Shown: in pieces, positions 55,101-64,000 of the stretch | Position numbering within the stretch: the first letter of the stretch is position 1 | How the letters are laid out: every line of letters begins with the position of its first letter | Source of the DNA: Platycnemis pennipes | Lineage: Eukaryota; Arthropoda; Insecta; Odonata; Platycnemididae | Length of the DNA: 64,000 nucleotides | Direction of reading: 5' to 3' | Assembly (NCBI GenBank): GCA_933228895.1 | Contig: OW121849.1 | Coordinates: forward strand, 41,634,354 to 41,698,353 | The notes under the pieces: model-generated | The model's input: the letters and a program-made list of their open reading frames with translations, nothing else | What the model was told of the DNA's origin: nothing | The model's database searches: none | Program-made: the position numbers and the translations under genes

Positions 55101-56218
55101 ATTTTTACATGGCTGTCCAATAAACAAAATTTTTCACCCTAAAGCCACCCCTATGGCATGCAATAGAAAATCATATGCTGAGTTCAACATGTAATTTCCC
55201 ACAAACCTTTATGGTGGCTTACTGGATATTATATAGATGCAGCTGTAATGTGCTTTAGTCATAAAATTGGAATCTTGGAAATTTCATAAAATTAATTGTG
55301 AAATTTTGGGAAAATAATGATACAAGCATTAGAGAAGTAACCCAATTACAGCACTACATGGTATAATCAATTAGTTTGACCTTGTGTGAGGTTCAACCCA
55401 TGAATTCATGGCATAAGAATTGATTTTTTTTATTCCTGCATCACAAATGTAGTGAATAATAAAATTATCACATTACTACATAGCAGTTGATGATAAACAC
55501 CTATATAAAAATTGTTCTGTAAATTTTACTCTCTGAACTCCATTAAGGCCAGTAAAACAAATTACTTAAAGGATTTGTTCTAGGAGAGTCTTATATTCAA
55601 CTACTCTCGACCAAAATATTACAAGTACTTGAGTTTGAAGAGTGTTTTTGAAATAATCAAAAGCTGCACAGAAAATTCAACTATACCATTTTTTCTTCTT
55701 TAATTCTACATTTTTCCATGTACACATTAATTTTTTAAATTTATATTATAGTATTCCTTATTACAGTTCAAAAGCAAAAGGTGTTTTTTTAAGGGCTGAA
55801 GATTTACCCAGACTTTAAAAACATATTTCTCAAAAATCCATCAGCTCATCAAAAAATGTTTTACGCATTTTTCATAAATTTCAGGATTTTTTCTGTCCAA
55901 GAAAAGACATCATTTTTCTTAGCTCTGGGTGGTCGAAAAAATACTATCTTGATTTCATTGTAATCCTTTGATATCCAAATGTTATGATAAATTATTGTTA
56001 AGAACATATCATAATCAACTTTTATATCAGTTTATATTCCTATGGGTTAGAATAAGATGGGTCAGCTGCTATTTACTGCTCGTTAAGCTGTACAACATAG
56101 TCACATTCAGTTTATTAGCAGTACAAGTGAAATATTTGTTTTGGATAGTGAAACATCACAGTACTATAGAGCAGTGAGCCAAAGGAGTAATGAAGTCATT
56201 TACTGCAATAATTATGCA
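55101..56218. other. A+T-rich sequence, nothing recognised
   Basis: No ORF with a known domain, and no upstream spargel exon was identified here. Confidence 0.45.
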
Positions 56219-56577
56219 TGGAATATTCTCTTGCTCATACAAAATCATAATTGTTGCAGGTAATGTCACACACAAAACGTTTTAAGTTCAAAACTGCACT
56301 CATCGTGATATGCTTAACATCTTCTGTCGTAATGACATATAGATGTCAGCCGCGGGACTTTTTTTTATAATAATGCCCAGCCACCTGGCACTACAGTATG
56401 GAATATTCTCTTGCTCATACAAAATCATAATTGTTGCAGGTAATGTAACACACAAAACGTTTTGATCAAAACTGCACTCATCGAGATATGCTTAACATCT
56501 TCTGTCATAATGACATATAGATGCCAGCCGCAGGACTTTTTTTATAATAATGCCCAGCCACCTGGCACTACCGTATT
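56219..56577. repeat. Tandem duplication of a 180 bp unit
   Basis: 56219-56398 and 56399-56577 are about 95% alike, both from GAATATTCTCTTGCTC to CCACCTGGCACTAC. Only one duplication is present, and it looks recent. Confidence 0.93.
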
Positions 56578-56940
56578 CATTAGCTGTACAAAATTATACC
56601 TTCAGATTCAATGTCTAATAGAAGTGAAGTTGGCTCTCGGAGAACTGGTAAGAGAAGCAGGAGGATAACAAAAAAGCAACTGAAAGCGCACAGGCTATCA
56701 AGAAATTTATAAGTCCACAAACAAGTATATGTACTTAGAATGTTTCCTGTAACCTAAAGTTAACCAGAGCATTCAATGAAAATTTGTTTTCATTTTGATG
56801 CAAACAAAAAATAGCATGAGCACAAGCTTGTGCACACACAATGTGCTATATATCACTCATAATATCGAACGTCCCCTATGAAAGCAACATGCCACCCCCG
56901 TCATTTCCGATTTATTTTACATGAAAATCATAAGCTAATA

Positions 56941-57478
56941 AATGGGGGCGTTTACTCGGAACCGAAATCGCAATTTTGTACACGAAATCGTTAGGTGGAA
57001 ACGAAAAACGAATTTTAGTGAAAAAATTAATCTTCTAACCACAAAGATTCACTCATAAATCAAAAATTAAAATAAGCAAAAGGTGACGCCCACCGAAAAT
57101 GCTGCTGTGATAACATTGACGTCATTTTCCTCCCGTCCTTGACTGCTTTCAGGGGAGGGGGAAGGGAGTGGAGGGGGGTTCTCGGAAGGTCTGCTCGCAA
57201 AGATGCTGTCGAAATCGCTCCCATTGGCCGAGTCAGCTGTGTCCCCCCCTTTGCGATAAGGCGAAGTAGCTTCGCGGGCTCAGTTGTGATTGGACGAAGT
57301 CGATATACGTCAGAGGTTGCACCACACCCACTTTTCCGAAAGGGTTAAAAACATCAGTTTTTCACCGCTTATAACTCGAGAAATAATTGTCGGATCAGAA
57401 AACGGAAAAATACGGGTCCTTTTATTTTACAAACTCTATCAGATTCGGCAATAAAAAAATATGGTAAACGACCCCATT
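56941..57478 (-). mobile_element. 573 bp-family MITE, copy 2
   Basis: Reverse complement of 11462-12034 with scattered differences and a net shortening of 35 bases. Ends are AATGGGGGCGTTTACTCGG and GGTAAACGACCCCATT. The middle is GC-richer (57120-57330). Confidence 0.78.
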
Positions 57479-57969
57479 GTTCCTTGGTCATCCCTTTCGA
57501 TTAAGTACTTTTTAATACATGCTATATTTTTTATCTGGGGCTTCCGCTGTATCACCCTATTTCAATGACTTCTGATATAAATGCAAATAGAACTAAAGCA
57601 AATCCAAAAAAACTTTTTAAATAAAATTTTATTAGGATAAAAAACAACTCATTCTGAAAAAATAAGACAACAGACAGCTGATGAAATATTTAATTCTTGG
57701 GGAACATTCACTTGAACTGCTGATTTTTAGGGCCAGTGGATATTGTGGTATTAAGATTCTAGTGTACCACCACCTTGAGTCCTTTTCAAAAAAACTCTCT
57801 CTGGATCACGGATTCAACCTCCTGCCCAGAGCAGAGATGCCCATGGCCCAAAGAGAAATTTAAAAACTATAGATGCATAAATAATACCTGTGGAACCAGG
57901 ACTAGGAAGTATTCAATATTTGAGATCTCGAATAATTATGCTAAAGGATAAAGTTTGAAAACCTCAAAT
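57479..57969. other. No recognised feature
   Basis: An open frame at 57681-57863 has no known pattern. Confidence 0.4.
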
Positions 57970-59340
57970 ATCATGCCATACAATTCTGGGTGCCCATACA
58001 GCGCTATATTTGGCATATTGATGCACTGCATCATATGTGTTGCGAATTGATAGAGGAAATATGAGTCTATTGATAGCTTTTGCCAGGTAATTTATGGTAG
58101 AAAGGCAACAGTTTTAAGGAAAGGAAGCCATGCTGATAGCCATGACTCAAACCTGAAGAAAGTTCATAAGCATCATTAACAGTTGCCACTTGATACGAGT
58201 TTTGCTTTTACTCTGTTTTATATATATCATCAATTTGTAAGGGGTCTCTTAATGCATCTCTTATTCCAAATTGTATTTTGACAAACAGCTAATTAACTTC
58301 ACAAAGAGCTACTGAGAACTCACACCTATACTCTGCTACCTAACTATTTGGTATTTTCTATTGAGACATCAGACTGAATACATGGAGATCCTTTAGTTTG
58401 AAAAGCTATACCTTCCAAAGAGAAAACCAATTTCAATGCAGAAAAATAATTTTTTTCATCACCTTAGTTAAAGTTTTACTAATTTTATTTGAATTAAAAT
58501 GGTTTTCGGTACTTAAAAACTGATAGCTCTTTGCATTGCATGCTTTTTATTCTGTTATATATCGTCATATTAAATTAAAATTCAAAAAATTAAAGCCAAT
58601 GATAAATTTTCACTTATTTCAAAATTAACAAAAGTTGTTACAAAATTTGTAAAACTCTAAAATGAAACTGGTGACTCAACTTTAACCTGAGTGGGGCAGT
58701 AGCAGTTGCTAGCAAGGATTTCAGCATGAAGAGTATAAAGAAGTAGAGTAAGAATAATTACCAGTATCACCTAGTGTTTTATTAGGTGATACTGGTAAGG
58801 GGTCTTGATGTACTTTACTGACAGTAGATCCTTACTGTTTTGTAAGTCAATTATGTGCAAAATGTTTACCAGTTCATGGTAATACTATAGTTCACTCTGT
58901 TAGATCTGAGATTAATATTGCCCAGTTTAACCTTTTTGGTAAATTTTCAATTTACTAGAACTTTGACACTAGTTAATCTAAAATTGGACAGAATTTGAAG
59001 GTGTATTGACACTCGTTAATCTAAAACTGGACAGAATTTGAAGGTGTATTGACACTTTCTACTCCCTTATTAATGCTAATTAAATTAATGTACTGAACAA
59101 TCCATCATTGGGGCTAAAGTTATGTTATTATATAATTGAAAATTTTAAACCAAATTAGGTTTTTTAATTAATTCAAGTTGTAGTTTTTTACTTTAACAGG
59201 CAAAAAAATAAGTTAGCAGAATAACATGTAATATATTATTTGAAAAAACTAGTGTTGGAGGTAATCAAAATTAGAGCTATTACAATATTCCAGTTATGTT
59301 TAATATTCAAATTTGAGAAATCTCCTATGCATCCCCTCTC
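57970..59340 (+). repeat. Dispersed ~1.9 kb repeat, copy C
   Basis: Follows the X-Y-Z order of copy A in the same orientation, but more diverged: TTTATGGTAGAAAGGCAACA (X), AACTGGTGACTCAAC (Y, 58640-58895), and ACTAGAACTTTGACACTAG then TTAATGCTAATTAAATT (Z). A 43 bp tandem repeat interrupts Z. Confidence 0.65.
58963..59055. repeat. 43 bp tandem repeat, ~2.2 units
   Basis: Units start TTGACACT at 58963, 59006 and 59049. The first two are nearly identical through GAATTTGAAGGTGTA. Confidence 0.93.
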
Positions 59341-61603
59341 TAGAGAATACAAATACTTTATTTTCATTAAATGTAAAAAGATTAGCATGATAGTTTAGTG
59401 AGGCTTTCTTTTTTGCTGTGATGCATTTTGTAGCATGTATTCTTGAAAAGAATAAATTTAACATTTTTTCTGATCAAACTTTGTTTTTATACTAAAAAAA
59501 ATGTATGTTTTGAAAAAAGTAGCCCAAAATGATTTGTTCACCACTAAATTGCCCTCTGCCTTAAAAATGTTGGGACTCCCCTGCTCTAAATCAAATGTAC
59601 AACCTGTATTGACATTTCCATAGGGCAGTTGGAGAAATTTCAGAATAAATAAAAAAAAGATTTATTAACAGGGATATTATTTGTTACATCAATAGGATTA
59701 CTCTGATTTCCAACTAAAGATTCTCTCTGAATAAGAAAATGTAAGGCAGCTGGACACCCTCAAACAATGTTAAATCAGGGTAATTCCACCAGAAATCAAC
59801 CAATTTTTATGAAAGTGGTTGCTGACCCATTTTTAATATTTTTTATATTTTGTACATAGATAGGTGCATATGTGTAGATTACAAATCAGTTCTCGTTACA
59901 TTTTTAGAGCAAACCATATCCGAAATACGGGCATTATTGCATGTGCGGTTGAGTAAAAATGTCACTTTTTGACGTTAGCGATTAAAACTACTATTTGCAT
60001 GTTTTTAAAGTTACAGCAACCATAATTATATTAATACTTTTTAAAAACATTGTTCTATAGAATCATTCAAGAGAAAATAATTTTAAAATAATATTTAGGC
60101 ATAAACGAGAGCATCACATTTCCGCATCAAAATGTTGGTTTTTTCACTATTTGAAGGCCAATCATTCAAAATAGGGACCAGATAACAAAATATAGATCCT
60201 TATGAGATTAATACTCTAGGTATCACAAAAACAATATTTTGTTTTGATCCTGAGTCCCCTTTACCCCCCCCCTTCCCCCCCAAAACAAATCCATAATGGG
60301 TAACATATCATCATAACCTACACTGACTTCAAATTTGGAGTTGATACTCAAAGCCGTTTAGGTGTGACAGCCTTCCAAAATTTGATGGAAATTGTGTTTT
60401 GCAGCAATTTTAAATTAACATTATAAAATGTCCATACACTTTTGTACTACTAATATTGCTACCTTTAATCTTATTTCAATCAATTTCTATTAGCTTTAGA
60501 TAAAATGTTTATATTCCTATTATATTTTTGTGGTGAACTACTACTTGAAACACTGTGGATGGGGTGAGAGAGCAGAGATGAGGCAAACAAATATTTGTTT
60601 GCATAAATACTGAAGATCCTTTTTAAGAAATAAGAACTACAGAACATGCTCAGCAGCTCATATTTGAATGTATTGCTCATTTCAATATTATTGACTCGGC
60701 TCCTGAACATACTTAGCAGTTAAGAGGGTTCTTCTATCTGGACCCTAGCACTAGTTTCTGAAAACATTTGCTCAGCAAACTCAAAATCTGCAGGTACACC
60801 CAAATACAGTGGACGATAGCACGTTTTTGTAGGGACCCGAAATCCTGAACATGGTAACGAGGAAAACTTGCTGGACAGGTTAGGCCTTCTCGGGTTATGT
60901 TGAAGACGTATGTGCCAGTTGCACAACTTCCAGGGAGCCATTCCATGTGTGATCAAGTTAGTTCATTGCTGGCATTAATTTATTCTAACAAAGTATCATT
61001 TTCAATTGCATATTATGCCTCCCAAAGGCTACATACGATACCTTGCGTTGATGTGCACTCAAAAATTAATGATGACTATATGACCAAATAGCACATTTTG
61101 TGTGTACTGTTCATGCAAAAAAGTAGATATAGACTCGACTTTGAGGCTTGATATCCCAAAAAAGGAAGAAGCGAAATTCATAGAGAGCATATCAGCATGT
61201 AGATAATTTAGCTTTTCGTTTGATGTCGGTGCCGGACTTTCTTTAACAATTACTTTTGAGGCATGTTTTTGCAGTGAGGATGAAAAATGGCACATTTCTT
61301 GAAATGTCGCAGAGGCAGAACTTTAATTTTTGCCGCTATTTCAGCAAACTTTCTTCGTATGTACATTTTCTTCTACTTTTTGGAGGAGGTTGAGCTTTTC
61401 CCTCAGGCTTTCCCATAGCCAATGGATGACTGGACTTGGCTCCCCCCATAAACGTCACAGTGAAGGTCACATGACCGATGCAGTATATTTGTGGGAAACA
61501 TGTGAACGGGCCTACCTACCTTGCCTGCTGACTCGTGTGTTTATCGTCCGTTTGTGTTTGAAGCTCTTGTTTTTTCTTGGTTGAGAAAGCACATTAATTT
61601 GTG
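59341..61603. other. Mostly featureless sequence with short unidentified ORFs
   Basis: Includes a C homopolymer tract (about 60263-60282) and open frames on both strands at 60720-60956 and 61059-61295 without recognised domains. GC rises from about 61430, next to the THAP relic. Confidence 0.4.
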
Positions 61604-61830
61604 ATGGTGCAGTATTATGCCGTGCTCGGGGGCATGAGTAGTGCATTCATGCCTAAGGTTACGTTTCACTCGTTTCAAAGGACGAACCTTTAAAAAAACT
61701 TTGCGATGTGAAGATATGGCGTGACAACAAATCAAATACAAAAATATCCCCGCACGTGAGGGTATGTTCACTCCATTTCAGAGAGGAGGATATCTGTGAG
61801 GAAATTTTGCGGGCAACGCAATCGAAATGG
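61604..61830 (+). pseudogene. Broken THAP domain
   Basis: From ATG at 61604 the frame reads MVQYYAVLGGMSSAFMPKVT, then FHSF, typical of THAP starts except that both expected cysteines are replaced (Y and G). Stops follow near 61678 and 61696. A shifted frame then gives SPHVRVCSLHFREEDICEEI with the second Cys and His of the C2CH set. THAP zinc fingers occur in host regulators and P-element-type transposases. No further domain was seen downstream, so origin is undecided. Confidence 0.65.
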
Positions 61831-62708
61831 TAGGGCTGTGTATTTCACTCCATCACTGCGTTTGTAAACTTTATGACAATTTTCGCACGCACGTTTGTGT
61901 ACGTATCCATTATGAATAGAGATGTTTGCTAAATGCGCAGCTTCAGGAATTATTAAGTGAAATTGCTATATAATGCAGGGAAAAGAAACTAACTTGCAAA
62001 TTTGACCGACAATGAGTTAATGAAACTCAGTGAAATATCCTGTTAACTTTCTCTTTTTTGTGAGATGTTTTCTGTGATTATATGCTCTGTAAATCTACTT
62101 TGAAAATTTTGATGTGACTTTTGTTCGAGTTAGATGCATGCAGCAACTAATTTTTCACCCATTGAAGTTATAAATCTTAAGTAATAAATTCTTAGGGATG
62201 AAATCCTAGCCTCTGCGAGTGATCAATACAGAATAGTACATGCCACTGAAGCAGCATTTCAAAATTTTTCAGGGATTCCTTGAACATTTTAATATATTAG
62301 CTAACTAAAAAGAGCATTGCACCCATTAGAAAGATAGGGTGCATCATTTGGTTTTATTTGTACGACAGCTACAATTTAATTTAATTTTCTTTTCGGTAGT
62401 TGAACATGCATTTAGTTGTCTTTGGCTACCTTAGTGTCTCCTATGTGACCAAGTTAATATTAATCATTACAAAAGACAAATCGAGCAAATTACCTATGTG
62501 GTTGCGTTAGCACGCACATACAACCAACTTTACAGTGATAAAGATCAAATGCTATAAGTGTTCATTTATGCAAGTGTTACAATTTTTTGATGATAATAAA
62601 ATATATTTATTCATCCTGGGAACAATGAAGTGACGGGCTTCATTAAGGAAGATTACGGAAACACAAGCAGATTTTAAAGAGGAATCTTAAAGCAATACAC
62701 AAACAAAC
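61831..62708. other. No recognised feature
   Basis: A+T-rich DNA after the THAP relic. No continuing coding frame was seen. Confidence 0.4.
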
Positions 62709-62875
62709 ATCATCATTGGTCAGCAATCCTAGAATTGGTTTGACAAGGCCCTCCACTCAATTCTTTCATATGCCTGCCTCTTCATATTGACGTAACTCTT
62801 CTCCTTTACATCCTTCATAACCTGTTCCATGTATCTCATATGAGGCCTGCATTTTCCTTTGTTTTTGGCCATTTA
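62709..62875 (-). mobile_element. LINE C-terminal fragment (family 2), minus strand
   Basis: In reverse complement it reads RYMEQVMKDVKEKSYVNMKR then a piece with ERIEWRALSNQF, matching the tails at 15940-16240 and 21945-22135. Confidence 0.65.
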
Positions 62876-64000
62876 TAGGGAGCCTGGCATCATATTTTAA
62901 AACTTCACATCCACATTCAAAGTTCTATGAGCTTTATTCAGTCTAAATTGCATCACATTTAGTGTAAACTTTGATTTTGTATTGTGGCTGTGTATATCAG
63001 CCTGTGTTACGCCTAATCTTTGCGTCAGGTAACAACTGAAAATGATTTATATCTTTACCAATAGTCATCGAGATTTCAGATGTTATAATACATATCTTCC
63101 ATAAACTAATTCTAATCATGCCTTAAGATCATTTATTTCCATTAAGGCATTACTTTCTTGTCTCGCTTTCACAACAACGTCCTCGTCGAAAATCCCCGCC
63201 CGAACATCTTTCATGTAGCCACATATAAAAAGACGAAAACCTTCCATAATCATGCGCTGGCTTCCTTCCATCCCAATATAAGTCAAACATGAACCTAAAC
63301 TAGAGTTTTGTTACTCTTTTAGCGCTTTACCCCACGTTATCTCCACAAGGTTATCCATGTTATTACACGTTTTGTACTACTGTTACTACCAGCAAGGGTT
63401 CGGGACATTTCCCACAAATCTAACACTGCCACCTACAGCATGAAAAAGGAAGCTCTATGCTCCACCCACTTCCACTAGATCATTCTAAGCACTTATCTTA
63501 CTTTTACTGCCACGAAGATCACAGCTATGTAAACAAATACACGACTAGTTGGTAAGTCAGTTGAAGAAGGCAGGATTTCAAAATTATGTTTTTAGATGAT
63601 TTTCACTGAACGAATACTTTCAAGCAAAAGTATCCGAAACAAACGATTACTTGAAAGTATATAAGTATCGGGGAAATGGCCAATACCCAATACTTGCTAT
63701 CGGTATCGGCCCAAGTCATCATGAGGGCCAACCTTCATTAAGCACCTTCATTACACCAATTGACACAAAAACATAGACAAAAATAGAGGACAAAATTTTA
63801 CCCTCCACAGTTTAGTTATAAATGAATGCCATATACAAATTTAACCAGTGCCACAATTGAGGCAGGACAAAGTGTAAACACAAACATCACCATCCTCATT
63901 TCTAAGAAAAAGATAATCCACTAAAAACCTCATAGATATAAAATACACAAAATCCCAGACATTGAATAAACAGAATGTGGAAAAATTTTATTGAAGATTA
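62876..64000. other. No recognised feature to the right edge
   Basis: No ORF above background and no RNA gene. A patch at 63640-63710 repeats AGTAT / ATACTT / TATCGG motifs, suggesting an old repeat. Any upstream spargel exon here was not recognised. Confidence 0.35.

Noticed and set aside
57139..57348. 69-codon GC-rich ORF
   Set aside because: It lies inside MITE copy 2.
60720..61295. Minus-strand ORFs upstream of the THAP relic as a transposase
   Set aside because: I could not match them to any transposase motif, and they are on the opposite strand to the THAP domain.

Overview
This is A+T-rich nuclear DNA from an animal, most probably an arthropod and likely an insect. It has spliced genes with GT-AG introns up to about 9 kb, a PGC-1/spargel-type gene, and a dense load of decayed LINEs, Penelope-like elements, tRNA- and 5S-derived SINEs, and pogo/Tigger, piggyBac and hAT DNA transposons. 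I cannot name the species. Three host genes are supported; nearly everything else recognisable is a transposon relic or an inverted repeat.

Host genes. (1) 3732-13329, minus: the 5' third of a putative M17-type aminopeptidase (W07G4.4 / Drosophila granny-smith family), five coding exons in frame; the catalytic part lies off the left edge. (2) 14134-22652, plus: a complete five-exon FAHD2-type fumarylacetoacetate hydrolase-domain enzyme, 300 residues. Genes 1 and 2 are divergent and share an ~800 bp upstream interval. (3) 31261-54633, minus: the C-terminal six exons of a spargel/PGC-1 family transcriptional coactivator (RS-rich region, one RRM split across two exons, conserved C-terminal tail); its 5' exons are beyond what I could identify. 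Genes 2 and 3 converge on a ~8.6 kb gene-free interval.

Mobile elements by region. 1-3613: a LINE 3' end broken by a SINE, followed by a second LINE broken by a 470 bp hAT-like element. 5150-8920: a foldback repeat carrying a decayed piggyBac transposase, itself invaded by a 1 kb element and TTAA-flanked MITEs. 9.1-12 kb: LINE tail and a 573 bp MITE. 15.9-18.4 kb: LINE tail, Penelope-like fragments, a SINE and two large perfect or near-perfect palindromes. 20.9-22.1 kb: a Penelope endonuclease split by a TTAA MITE, then a LINE tail. 25.4-27.3, 49.9-52.8 and 58-59.3 kb: three copies of one ~1.9 kb repeat family. 31.5-34.6 kb: a ~3.1 kb unit with ~85 bp inverted ends next to the last spargel exon. 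36.7-39.7 kb: a nearly full-length Tigger element. 40.1-40.8 kb: a palindromic tRNA-like locus. 45.5-49.4 kb: three pogo-superfamily relics. 54.9 kb: a 5S rRNA-derived element. 61.6 kb: a broken THAP domain.

I see no operon, CRISPR array, phage or other concerted novel system. The most unusual items are the 5S-like sequence whose end helix uses a non-5S sequence that still pairs, the tRNA-like unit inside a palindrome, and the repeat family with an internally inverted segment. All calls come from reading the sequence by eye and translating; none was checked against a database.
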